DNA of 64,000 bases from Pleomorphomonas sp. PLEO (GTDB taxonomy: Bacteria; Pseudomonadota; Alphaproteobacteria; Rhizobiales; Pleomorphomonadaceae): positions 5,330,001-5,394,000 of the forward strand of contig NZ_CP166625.1 of NCBI RefSeq assembly GCF_041320595.1, given 5' to 3'. The notes under the pieces were generated by a model. It did not search any database. It had not been told where the DNA came from and was given only the letters and a program-made list of their open reading frames with translations. This document shows positions 1 through 8,764 of this stretch, piece after piece. The position numbers and the translations under genes are program-made. Every line of letters starts with the position of its first letter. Positions within the stretch are counted from its first letter, which is position 1.

Positions 1-555
<555 letters not shown>

Positions 556-562
556 GGCCGGC

Positions 563-1522
563 ATGAACGAGATGTATCTGTTCTACGCCTTCGCCGGCTT
601 CGCCGCCGCCTTCCTGGCCGAAGCGGTATATCTTCTGACGGTGAACGCCGGCTCTGATCGTCGGCAGGTCAACCGCCGGCTCCGGGTTTCCGCGCCAGAC
701 GCCAACCGACAGGAAGTGATGGTGATGCTCAGGCGTGAGCGTGGCCTCACCGCCGCCGGCGGCATGCCTCGTCACCTTGCCTGGCTCGGCCAGCTGATCG
801 TCCAATGCGGCATCACCATCGGCCTGACCAAGCTGATGATGCTGTTTGCCGCCACCGGCGTCATCATCGCCGGCCTGGTCTTCAATTTTACCAACCACGA
901 CCTCATTAAGACCGCCATCGCACTGCCGCTCGGCGGCTTCGTGCTGCCGGTCATGGCGTTGCGCATGCGGCGTAACCGACGGCAAATGAAATTCGCTCTG
1001 CAGTTTCCCGAGGCGATCGAGTTGATCGTCCGTAGCCTCAAGGCTGGACATCCAGTGCCCGTGGCCATGTCCATGGTGGCGCGCGAGATGCCCGATCCGA
1101 TCGGCACGGAGTTCGGCATGATGACCGATGAGGTCACCTACGGCGCCGACCTGGTGACGGCACTTGTCAACATGCAGGTCCGCGTCGGTCAGGAAGACTT
1201 GCCGCTGTTCGTCACGGCCGTGTCGATCCAATCGTCGACCGGCGGCAACCTGCGCGAAATCCTGCAGAACCTCACCGACGTGATCCGCCAGCGCATCAAG
1301 ATGCGGCGCAAGATCCGCTCCATCTCAGCCGAGGGACGGATCTCGGCCATCTTCCTGACCGCCATGCCTGTCATGTTGTTCGGTGCCCTCAATTTCATAT
1401 CGCCGGACTACTACGGCTCGGTCTGGGGCAAGCCAATGACCACCTGGGGTCTTGTCGGCGCCGTCACCTGGCTCGGCGTTGGCAACCTGATGATGAAGAA
1501 GATGATCAGCTTCCGCTTCTGA
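563..1522 (+). CDS. tadB: TadB inner-membrane platform protein of Flp pilus
   Basis: The 319-aa protein matches TadB in length and design: an N-terminal membrane segment, a pair of hydrophobic helices near residues 85-135, and a type II secretion F domain near residues 150-275 (FPEAIELIVRSLKAGHPVPVAM, then QSSTGGNLREILQNL). A C-terminal hydrophobic segment follows. TadB with TadC forms the inner-membrane platform on which the CpaF ATPase drives pilin polymerisation. It sits 7 bp after cpaF and 7 bp before tadC, so it is in one operon. Confidence 0.93.
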   Translation: MNEMYLFYAFAGFAAAFLAEAVYLLTVNAGSDRRQVNRRLRVSAPDANRQEVMVMLRRERGLTAAGGMPRHLAWLGQLIVQCGITIGLTKLMMLFAATGVIIAGLVFNFTNHDLIKTAIALPLGGFVLPVMALRMRRNRRQMKFALQFPEAIELIVRSLKAGHPVPVAMSMVAREMPDPIGTEFGMMTDEVTYGADLVTALVNMQVRVGQEDLPLFVTAVSIQSSTGGNLREILQNLTDVIRQRIKMRRKIRSISAEGRISAIFLTAMPVMLFGALNFISPDYYGSVWGKPMTTWGLVGAVTWLGVGNLMMKKMISFRF

Positions 1523-1529
1523 GGCCTTT

Positions 1530-2528
1530 ATGCTCGACGTCATCCGCCTTGTTCTCGATACCGTAGCGGCCCGCCCCGAACTCATGGTGCTGGCGGCCCT
1601 CGTTGCCATGTCGGCGGCCATTGCCACGGCCGTGACCGGATCGCTAAAACGTAGCCGGCGCGTCAAGCGTCGTCTCAAGGTCGACCTGCCGACGTCGAAG
1701 CGTGAAGCGGCTGGCGATGAGGCGGGCGATGATGCGCTATCGGCTCTCAGCCTCGCATCGGACAGCAGTCGCCTGCCACCGACGCTGGAAAAGTTCCTCG
1801 CCCAAGCGAACGGCATTCTCAGCAGCGGCGATGCCGGCAAGATGAAGTTGGCCCGCCAGCGGATGATCCGCGCCGGCCTGTTTTCACCGCATGCCGTTGG
1901 TCTGTTCTTTCTTGCCCGCATCGCTGGCGCGGTCGGGTTGCCGGTCGGCGTGCTTCTGCTTGTAGCCGGGACCGGCTTTGAGCCCAAGACGACGACGCTG
2001 CTTCTCGTCCTGCTCGTTTCCGCCATCGCCGGCTATCTTGGCCCGAGCCTCTACGTCGACCGGCTTGCCAAGACTGTGCTGCGGCAAAACCGCATTGCCT
2101 TTCCCGATTTCATGGATCTGATGGGCGTCTGCGCCAACGCGGGCCTTTCCATGGAAGGCAGCCTGGAGCGCGTGACGCAGGAGTTGGCGCCGATGTATCC
2201 AGCGCTTGGCGTCAATCTTCAGGTGTTGTGCCTCGAAGTCCGGGCTGGGCGTCCGATGGAGCTTGCCTTGCAGACGCTGGCCGATCGTGTCGGCGTGCCG
2301 GAAGTGCGCGCCTTTGCAACGCTGCTTCAACAGTCGCGCGAACTGGGTTCAAGCCTTTCCGACGCACTCCGCGTCTTCTCCGAAGACATGCGCCATCAGC
2401 GCCTGTCCGCCGCCGAGGAAAAAGCCTATGCCCTGCCGGCCAAACTGTCGGTACCCGTCACGGCTTGCATCCTGCCGGTGGTGCTCTTCATCGCCATCTG
2501 GCCGGTGGTGGTGAAGTTCAACAGTTGA
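1530..2528 (+). CDS. tadC: TadC inner-membrane platform protein of Flp pilus
   Basis: This 332-aa protein has an N-terminal membrane anchor, a variable linker, a hydrophobic pair near residues 125-175 and a type II secretion F domain (FPDFMDLMGVCANAGLSMEGSLERV, then LLQQSRELGSSLSDALRVFSEDMR). It ends in a membrane helix. It is the TadB partner in the Tad platform. It is the last gene of the rightward tad run here: its TGA stop (2526-2528) directly abuts the stop codon of the convergent chemoreceptor gene at 2529, leaving no spacer and no obvious terminator. Confidence 0.92.
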   Translation: MLDVIRLVLDTVAARPELMVLAALVAMSAAIATAVTGSLKRSRRVKRRLKVDLPTSKREAAGDEAGDDALSALSLASDSSRLPPTLEKFLAQANGILSSGDAGKMKLARQRMIRAGLFSPHAVGLFFLARIAGAVGLPVGVLLLVAGTGFEPKTTTLLLVLLVSAIAGYLGPSLYVDRLAKTVLRQNRIAFPDFMDLMGVCANAGLSMEGSLERVTQELAPMYPALGVNLQVLCLEVRAGRPMELALQTLADRVGVPEVRAFATLLQQSRELGSSLSDALRVFSEDMRHQRLSAAEEKAYALPAKLSVPVTACILPVVLFIAIWPVVVKFNS

Positions 2529-4205
2529 TCAGGCGGCAGCCACATCGTCGAGGAAAGATCGCACCCGCCGGCGAAGCTCGGCGGTCTTGGCCGTCACATC
2601 GGCGGAGGTGGTGAAAACCGACCCGGCCGCGGCGCGGGACTTTCCGGCCGCCGCCGTCACGCCGCCAACACTATGCGTCAGATCGGCGGCTCCCGAGGAC
2701 ACCGCTCCAATGTTGGCCGCGATGGATCCCGTGACGACGCCCTGTTCTTCGATCGCCGCTGAGATGGCGGTGGTGTAGGAGCGGACCTCGCTCATGACCA
2801 CGCCGATCGAGCGGATGGCGTCGACGGTCTCGCCGGTCGACGATTGGATGCTTTCGATCTTTTCGGAAATGGTGCTTGTTGCCGTGGCCGTCTGGGCGGC
2901 CAGTGATTTCACCTCGCTCGCCACCACCGCGAACCCCCTCCCCGCCTCACCGGCGCGGGCGGCCTCGATGGTGGCGTTGAGGGCCAGAAGGTTTGTTTGA
3001 GCGGCGATATTGTCGATCAGCGTCACCACTTCACCGATGGCGACTGCCAGTTCTGCCAACTCGCCGACCCGTTTGTTCGCCCCGTCGACCATTTCGGCGG
3101 CGCGCAAGGTCACCTCGGACGTTCTGGCGATCTGCTGTGAAATTTCGGATATGGCGCCACGCAATTCGTCGGATGCGGAAGCGACCGCCGAGGCACTGTC
3201 GGCCGACTTCTCGGCCCCTTGAGCCGCAGTTCCGGCCAGCCGCTCCGTCTCCTCGCCGGAAGAGGAAAGATCGTGGGCCAACCGGTCGAGGCCGTCCATT
3301 TCTGAAATCACCGCGTCGAGCTGCCGCCCGACCTCGTCGCCAAAACTGGAAATGAGCAGCTCCACCGTTTCGCGACGGTGCTGACGGTCTCGGTCGGCGC
3401 GCTCCTGTTCGGCGCGCAAGGCATCGCGCTCCTCGGCATGGCGCCGGAAAACATCGACAACACGCGCCATCTCGCCCACTTCGTCGGTACGCTCGATGCC
3501 CGCGACCTCGGCGTGTCGCCCCTCCGCGATATCAGCCATTGAGACGCGTAACGCGCTCATGGGACGGGTGATGGTACGGGTAAGGAGGCTTGCGACGAGC
3601 ACCAGAAGCACGGCGATCACCAGCGTGGAAACCGCCGCCCAGATCACGGACAACCGGTTTTCAGCGGCGATGTCATCCACATAGACACCCGTGCCGATCG
3701 CCCAACGCCAGGCGGGGAGAGGCAGCACATAACTGGTTTTGGCCACCGGCCGCTCAGCGCCGGGACGCGGCCACAAATAGCTGTAAAAGCCGCCACCGTT
3801 TTGGGCCAGTTGTGCCATGTCTTTAAACAAGTGCGCGCCTGCTGGATCGGTGGAGGCGGAAAGATCCTTGCCATCAAGCTCTGGCTTGATCGGATGCATG
3901 ACCATGTGGGCGTCAAAGTCGATGACAAAGAAATACTCATTGCCGTCGTAGCGCATGGCGGAAAGGGTCGCGAGAGCCTCCTTCTTCGCCGTCGCCTCGT
4001 CGAGCGTACCGCTTTTTGCCAGATCTGCGAAGTGACCGACCGAGGACAACGCGCCATCCGTAATAGAACGTAATGTCTCGGTCCGATGAACCCGGTTAGT
4101 GGCGGTGAGTTCATAGGTCGACAGCCCGGCGACACCAGCGACCGCCAGGACAGCCAACGCTATCAAGGCATAGAATCGTCCGGCGATGCTGTTGAGCCTG
4201 ATCAT
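2529..4205 (-). CDS. Methyl-accepting chemotaxis protein with sCache sensor
   Basis: This 558-aa transmembrane chemoreceptor has TM1 near residues 8-30, a periplasmic single-Cache domain ([22 protein letters not shown], then [14 protein letters not shown]), TM2 near 188-208, a HAMP domain and a cytoplasmic signalling domain. The hairpin tip matches the MCP core ([23 protein letters not shown]). sCache_2 domains often bind small organic acids, but the ligand cannot be read from sequence. The ATG at 4205 is preferred over an upstream in-frame GTG (4226) that would add seven residues. No che genes are nearby, so it is an orphan receptor that breaks the tad run on the opposite strand. Confidence 0.92.
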   Translation of the reverse strand: MIRLNSIAGRFYALIALAVLAVAGVAGLSTYELTATNRVHRTETLRSITDGALSSVGHFADLAKSGTLDEATAKKEALATLSAMRYDGNEYFFVIDFDAHMVMHPIKPELDGKDLSASTDPAGAHLFKDMAQLAQNGGGFYSYLWPRPGAERPVAKTSYVLPLPAWRWAIGTGVYVDDIAAENRLSVIWAAVSTLVIAVLLVLVASLLTRTITRPMSALRVSMADIAEGRHAEVAGIERTDEVGEMARVVDVFRRHAEERDALRAEQERADRDRQHRRETVELLISSFGDEVGRQLDAVISEMDGLDRLAHDLSSSGEETERLAGTAAQGAEKSADSASAVASASDELRGAISEISQQIARTSEVTLRAAEMVDGANKRVGELAELAVAIGEVVTLIDNIAAQTNLLALNATIEAARAGEAGRGFAVVASEVKSLAAQTATATSTISEKIESIQSSTGETVDAIRSIGVVMSEVRSYTTAISAAIEEQGVVTGSIAANIGAVSSGAADLTHSVGGVTAAAGKSRAAAGSVFTTSADVTAKTAELRRRVRSFLDDVAAA

Positions 4206-4403
4206 TTTTCTTTTTTCCCCGCCCACAGATCAACTCGGAGCGATAATTGATCAAGCCTATGAACAGGCCCTTAATGAAATTCAGTATCGCCACACGCCTT
4301 AAGAATTACTTCAGTCCTCTATCTTTCTAAAATTGAATATGAATCCTTGACGCAGATTTATACCATCTCTTCTACGCTCCAACGATCCATAAAGGTATGC
4401 ATC

Positions 4404-4892
4404 ATGGATCGTCATTTTTTCATACCCGCGCTCGTGCTTCTCCTTTCGGCACCGCTCAGTGCCTGCAGTACAGCTTTCGAGGACGCGCTCATCGATGGCG
4501 GACCGGAGCATTCACAGTTCGCGAGCCAGCAAGCCACCTTGCGCGATCGAGCCAAAGCGGCCTTCCGCCAGAGTGACTTTGCTGGTGCCGAACGCACCTT
4601 CCGCGCTGCCCTTGCCAAGGATCCGCTCGATCCGGAGGCTTGGCTCGGATTTGCCGCCGCCTCCGATCGCCTCGGCAGATTCGATGCCTCCGACAAGGCC
4701 TATGCGCAGGTGATCGCTATCGCCGGACGACGCGGCGAGGTGGTCAACAACATGGGGTGGTCGCAATGGCTGAGAGGCAATCGTGACGCGGCGAAACTGC
4801 TGTTCGCCGAGGCATTGACCCTCGCCCCCGGCAATCCGGTCATTGCTGCCAACGCATCCGCCCAGAAGGCCGGTACCGCCGCCCAAAGCTGA
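4404..4892 (+). CDS. TPR lipoprotein, TadD-like
   Basis: This 162-aa protein starts at the ATG at 4404, with AAAGG 8 bp upstream. The first 21 residues form a lipoprotein signal with lipobox LSAC, so the mature N-terminus would be an acylated Cys. The rest is built from TPR-type helices (AKAAFRQSDFAGAERTFRAALAKDPLDPEAWLGFAAASDRLGRFDASDKAYAQ is the clearest stretch, split over about two and a half repeats). TadD proteins are TPR lipoproteins that help assemble the Tad outer-membrane secretin, and this gene follows tadC after the intervening MCP gene. The TadD role is inferred from architecture and position. Confidence 0.72.
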   Translation: MDRHFFIPALVLLLSAPLSACSTAFEDALIDGGPEHSQFASQQATLRDRAKAAFRQSDFAGAERTFRAALAKDPLDPEAWLGFAAASDRLGRFDASDKAYAQVIAIAGRRGEVVNNMGWSQWLRGNRDAAKLLFAEALTLAPGNPVIAANASAQKAGTAAQS

Positions 4893-5074
4893 TGATTGGA
4901 AGCGACCAGCAGGACGATGCGGAGCAAATCCGGCGGCATGATAGACACGGGAGGAAATCCGAGAGGAGCAAATCCTGAGTGTCAGTTGTGGATTTTCAGC
5001 GGCACGACGGCAGCCTTGATTTCGACACGCCGCCGGCGCATCGACGCGCCATCAGGACTTTAGAGAGTCGAGCA

Positions 5075-5776
5075 ATGCGGTTTCTTCTTGTTGCCATCGC
5101 CGTAATGGCAGCTTCTCCCGTTTTGGCCCACGATATCGAGCCGCGCTTGGTGCTGCCGGCTGGTGATCGGGCTGTGGCCCTCACCTTCGATGCCTGTTCC
5201 GGCACCGTCGATAGTCGTATCCTCGACGAACTGATCGCCGAGCACATCCCGGCCACGGTGTTCGTCACGCACCGCTGGCTGAGGCGCAACGCGGCGACCG
5301 CGGCACTACTTCTGGCCCATTCCGACCTGTTCGAAATTGAAAACCACGGCGAAAATCACGTGCCGGCCATCACCGACCAACCGAGCGTCTTCGGCCTGCC
5401 GACCGCCGGATCGCTGACGGCTGTATCGCAGGAGGTTTTGGGCGGCGCCGCGGCGGTAACCGCGACCTTCGGTCGGGCGCCTGTCTGGTATCGAGACGCG
5501 TCGGCGCGTTACAGCCGTGATGCTGTCGAACTGATTGGTAACCTCGGATATCGGATCGCTGGCTATTCCCTCAACGCCGACGTTGGCGCCTCATTGCCAG
5601 CCGCCTCGGTGAGCAAACGCATTGCGGCGGCAAAGCCCGGCGACGTGATCATCGCCCACATCAATCATCCGGAACGACCGGCAGGAGCCGGCGTTGTCGA
5701 GGGGATCCGTCTTCTCGTTGCGAAAGGCATGCGCTTCGAGCGGCTAGACGCCGCCTTTCAGATACCGACCGGCTGA
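5075..5776 (+). CDS. Secreted polysaccharide deacetylase family protein
   Basis: The 233-aa protein begins at the ATG at 5075, which gives a clean Sec signal peptide ending ASPVLA. The longer in-frame ORF from 4979 would bury this signal. The NodB-type fold is indicated by TFDACSG at the first metal motif and NHGENH at the second, a later WYRDASARY segment, and DVIIAHINHP near the end. Family members remove acetyl groups from chitin-like or peptidoglycan sugars in the cell envelope. The usual TFDD motif has Ala in place of the second Asp, so catalysis may be altered. No neighbouring glycan genes indicate the substrate. Confidence 0.8.
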   Translation: MRFLLVAIAVMAASPVLAHDIEPRLVLPAGDRAVALTFDACSGTVDSRILDELIAEHIPATVFVTHRWLRRNAATAALLLAHSDLFEIENHGENHVPAITDQPSVFGLPTAGSLTAVSQEVLGGAAAVTATFGRAPVWYRDASARYSRDAVELIGNLGYRIAGYSLNADVGASLPAASVSKRIAAAKPGDVIIAHINHPERPAGAGVVEGIRLLVAKGMRFERLDAAFQIPTG

Positions 5777-5792
5777 GGGCGTCTAGCGACCG

Positions 5793-6125
5793 TCACAGCG
5801 AACCGAAGTCGCCCTTGGCCGATGGGTCGGCGGCGCGGTTGGGAGTACCGATCGCAGTCGGGCGGGATTGGGGGGCTCCGAACGTGCCGCAAGCGACCGT
5901 CAGGCCGGCGCCATATGCAAGATCGAGATCGACGCTACGACTTGCCGTCACATCGAGCTCGGACCAAGCGGGAGAGCCATCGCCCGAGCCAAGGCCAACC
6001 AAGCAGACGGGCGCGCCTTGAGGGGCGGCCGAGGGAGCGTCGAGGGCACTGGCCGGGGAGGCTAAGCCCGATACCCCAACAGCGGCCATTGATAGAAAAG
6101 CCAGACAACTGAGGGTGCGCGCCAT
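5793..6125 (-). CDS. Small secreted hypothetical protein
   Basis: This 110-aa protein has a good ribosome-binding site (GGAGG about 8 bp before the ATG) and an N-terminal signal peptide (MARTLSCLAFLSMAAVGVSG, cleavage probably after ASA). The mature part is short, rich in Gly, Ala and Ser, and carries two cysteines that could form one disulfide. I do not recognise a family. It is convergent with the deacetylase gene, ending 16 bp away. Confidence 0.6.
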   Translation of the reverse strand: MARTLSCLAFLSMAAVGVSGLASPASALDAPSAAPQGAPVCLVGLGSGDGSPAWSELDVTASRSVDLDLAYGAGLTVACGTFGAPQSRPTAIGTPNRAADPSAKGDFGSL

Positions 6126-6237
6126 GTCGTGCCTCCAGGGAGACGGCTATCGTGCGAGTTGCGGCGAAAATGGGCCGTCGACAGCAGATTCAACGTCGAG
6201 CGAAGCAAAGAGTTGCAGGGGCGATGAAAGAAGCGCC

Positions 6238-6738
6238 TCAGGAGGCGGCTTTGTCGCCGGGTTTGGCCTGCCAGATATTTTGACGGTTACGGATCTCGCG
6301 CGGCGCCGGGCCGAAATATGTCGGCGTCTTGACGAAGTCGCGCGGCGCCAGCACCACCGACTGGATGCGCTGGTAAAGCGACTTGGCCGAGATCGGCTTG
6401 CACAACAGCTCATGAATCCCGAGCCGACGGGCCTCGATGATCCGGCTGCGCTCGGTGTGGCCAGTGACCATGATGATCGGAATATACGCGAAAGGATTGG
6501 ACGGAACGCGGATCATCCGCACCATGTCGGCGCCGTCGAGGATCGGCATGACCCAATCGAGGATGAGAATGTCCGGATTGGCGCGGTCCATTGCTTCAAG
6601 ACCCGAGGCGCCGTCTTCGGCTTCCACGATTCGTCGCGCGCCGAAGCCTTGCAGCATCGTCCTTAGGATCGTGCGCATGTAGGCGCTATCTTCCACGACC
6701 AAAAAGGTCAGGGATGACAGATCAAGCTGCACCGGCAT
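6238..6738 (-). CDS. Single-domain response regulator (CheY-like)
   Basis: The 166-aa protein consists of a receiver domain (about residues 8-130) and a charged C-terminal tail of about 35 residues without a recognisable output domain. Acidic pocket VVEDS, phospho-acceptor Asp in ILDWVMP, the MVTGH switch and CKPI lysine are all present, so it should be phosphorylated. The style resembles alphaproteobacterial stand-alone receivers placed near chemotaxis or motility genes. No partner kinase is adjacent, and its job is unknown. Confidence 0.85.
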   Translation of the reverse strand: MPVQLDLSSLTFLVVEDSAYMRTILRTMLQGFGARRIVEAEDGASGLEAMDRANPDILILDWVMPILDGADMVRMIRVPSNPFAYIPIIMVTGHTERSRIIEARRLGIHELLCKPISAKSLYQRIQSVVLAPRDFVKTPTYFGPAPREIRNRQNIWQAKPGDKAAS

Positions 6739-7173
6739 ACTCCTTCGCTTTCCTCCTAACAGCCAAAGGTGAAAAAGCGGTTAGGTGCGTTGTCAAAGCT
6801 CCGGCTGGCTTTCGACAATAACCAAAGGTCGCGCTGGATGCCCGGCCTGCATGGCCGCTCACCGGTTCCAGCATTCGACAGGAGGAAACAGCTTGAGACT
6901 TCAGCGACACCGTGCTTTAAATTCAGGCAGATGCGTCGGGTTTTTGGACCCGTTCAAAACGCTGTGACCGCGCATGAATATCGAGGGCTTCCTCGTCTTT
7001 TCGCTGAAACCGCTGATCAAGACAGTTTATGATTTGATCGTGATCAAGGGCGGTTCGCAGTAATGTGCGTAGGTTATCGTAGGTGGAAAGACGGCGGACC
7101 GTCGGCGGCATGCACGGCGATCCGTTCATGAAGAGACGTACGCCTGTCGGGCGTCGGAGGGATTGGCTCAATC
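6739..7173. other. Divergent intergenic region, receiver gene / hemA
   Basis: No convincing coding sequence lies in these 435 bp. The right half carries the FNR/FixK palindrome in front of hemA. The left part holds an imperfect dyad (TTGTCAAAGC at 6790-6799 against GCTTTCGACAA at 6808-6818), which could form a stem in the leader of the receiver gene or be an operator. Confidence 0.6.
7034..7047. promoter_or_regulatory. FNR/FixK box upstream of hemA
   Basis: TTGATCGTGATCAA is a perfect match to the FNR/FixK consensus TTGAT-N4-ATCAA. It lies 127 bp before the hemA ATG. A FixK-type regulator is encoded in this window at 18533-19297, so induction of hemA under low oxygen is the natural reading. 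The transcription start is not known. Confidence 0.85.
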
Positions 7174-8445
7174 ATGAACTATGATGCGGTGTTCGAGAGT
7201 GCCGTTCAGGCCCTGCAGGACGAGAAGCGCTACCGCGTATTCGCCGAACTGGAGCGGATGGCCGGACGGTTTCCTACCGCTCTTTGGCATCAGGGCGGCG
7301 GGACACGCGAGATCACCGTCTGGTGTTCGAACGACTATCTCGGCATGGGCCAGCACCCCAAGGTGATCGGCGCCATGACCGCCGCCGCCGAAGCGATGGG
7401 CGCCGGAGCCGGCGGCACGCGCAATATTTCCGGCACCAATCATCCGTTGGTTCAGCTCGAGCATGAGCTCGCCGATCTGCACGGCAAGGAAGCGGCGCTG
7501 GTGTTTACCTCCGGCTACGTCTCCAACGAGGCGGCGATCTCGACCATCGCCAAGCTGCTGCCCAACTGTCTGATCCTGTCCGATGCGCTCAATCATGCCT
7601 CGATGATCCACGGGGTACGGTCTTCGGGTGTCTCCAAGCAGATCTGGCGGCACAACGATCTCGGCCATCTTGAGGAGTTGCTGATCGCCGCCGGCCCCGA
7701 CCGTGCCAAACTGATCGTCTTCGAGAGCGTCTATTCGATGGACGGTGATGTCGCGCCGATCGAGAGGATCGCCGATCTCGCCGACAAGTATAATGCCTTC
7801 ACCTACATCGACGAGGTGCATGCGGTTGGCATGTATGGCGACCGTGGCGCCGGCATTTGCGAGCGCGACGGTGTCATGGACCGCATGGACGTGATCGAGG
7901 GCACGCTGGCCAAGGGCTTTGGCGTGATGGGTGGCTATATCACCGGCAAGAAGTCGCTGGTCGATGCCGTTCGCTCCTACGCCCCCGGCTTCATCTTCAC
8001 AACGGCGCTGCCGCCCGGCCTCTGCGCCGCCGCGACCGCCTCGATCCGCCATCTCAAGGAAAGCCGCGCCGAGCGCGAAGCACATCAGCAACAGGCAGCC
8101 CGTACCAAGGCGGTGCTGAGAGCCGCCGGACTGCCGGTCATGCCGTCGGTGACGCATATCGTGCCGGTGCTGGTCGGCAACCCCGATCTTTGCAAGAAGG
8201 CGACCGACATCCTTCTTGAGAAGCACGGCATCTACATCCAGCCGATCAACTATCCCACGGTGCCGCGCGGCACCGAGCGCCTCCGGATCACGCCGACGCC
8301 CTTCCACAATGACGCGGTGATCGAGCATCTGCGCGATGCGCTGGTCGACGTTTGGGAAACTCTCAGCCTGCCGTTCTCCGAGCCGAGCGTGCCGGAGGTG
8401 GAAAAGACCGTCCGCCAGCAGATTTTCAGCGCCGCTGGCGGCTGA
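7174..8445 (+). CDS. hemA: 5-aminolevulinate synthase
   Basis: This 423-aa pyridoxal-phosphate enzyme condenses glycine with succinyl-CoA to give 5-aminolevulinate, the first committed step of haem synthesis in alphaproteobacteria. Recognisable segments are [33 protein letters not shown], the [11 protein letters not shown] motif, [10 protein letters not shown] and the PLP-lysine region [14 protein letters not shown]. Length is slightly above the usual 400-410 aa because of a C-terminal tail. It sits beside the cbb3 oxidase genes and has an FNR/FixK box upstream, coupling haem supply to microaerobic respiration. A hairpin followed by T residues ends the gene. Confidence 0.97.
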   Translation: MNYDAVFESAVQALQDEKRYRVFAELERMAGRFPTALWHQGGGTREITVWCSNDYLGMGQHPKVIGAMTAAAEAMGAGAGGTRNISGTNHPLVQLEHELADLHGKEAALVFTSGYVSNEAAISTIAKLLPNCLILSDALNHASMIHGVRSSGVSKQIWRHNDLGHLEELLIAAGPDRAKLIVFESVYSMDGDVAPIERIADLADKYNAFTYIDEVHAVGMYGDRGAGICERDGVMDRMDVIEGTLAKGFGVMGGYITGKKSLVDAVRSYAPGFIFTTALPPGLCAAATASIRHLKESRAEREAHQQQAARTKAVLRAAGLPVMPSVTHIVPVLVGNPDLCKKATDILLEKHGIYIQPINYPTVPRGTERLRITPTPFHNDAVIEHLRDALVDVWETLSLPFSEPSVPEVEKTVRQQIFSAAGG

Positions 8446-8473
8446 CGGCGCGCCGACACGGCAAAAGACAATG

Positions 8474-8503
8474 CGGGACTGGCGTCAACGTCGGTCCCGT
8501 TTT
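8474..8503 (+). terminator. Rho-independent terminator after hemA
   Basis: Arms CGGGACTGGCG (8474-8484) and CGTCGGTCCCG (8489-8499) pair with two G-T wobbles around a TCAA loop and are followed by TTTT. It lies between the convergent hemA and ccoS genes. Confidence 0.75.
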
Positions 8504-8548
8504 CATTTGGCGGGTATCTTGAGGTTGGCGGGATCTAAGATACCGCGG

Positions 8549-8764
8549 TCAGCCCTTGCGCCGCTCTTCGCCCTCTGGAACGTGTCCGCGCGCACCTTCG
8601 GGAGGATCCTCCAGGGTATCCTCAATGTCGTCGTCTTCAAGGATGCGCCAAGCGGCCCCCTCGAGATCCTCGTATTGCCCTGTTTTCAGCGACCACATGA
8701 AACCGGCGAGGCCAAGAAGCCCCAGGAGAAGAGCGGCGGGCACGAGATAGACGAGAACACTCAT
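8549..8764 (-). CDS. ccoS: cbb3 oxidase assembly protein CcoS
   Basis: The 71-aa protein has an N-terminal membrane helix (SVLVYLVPAALLLGLLGLAG) followed by the CcoS signature FMWSLKTGQYEDLEGAAWRIL and an acidic tail. CcoS is needed for cofactor insertion during cbb3 oxidase maturation. Its ATG overlaps the ccoI stop by 4 bp (8761-8764), so the two are translationally coupled. It is the last gene of ccoGHIS. Confidence 0.95.
   Translation of the reverse strand: MSVLVYLVPAALLLGLLGLAGFMWSLKTGQYEDLEGAAWRILEDDDIEDTLEDPPEGARGHVPEGEERRKG

Noticed and set aside
4247-4254. TTGATCAA near the MCP gene as a FixK box
   Set aside because: The half-sites are adjacent without the 4-base spacer that the regulator requires.
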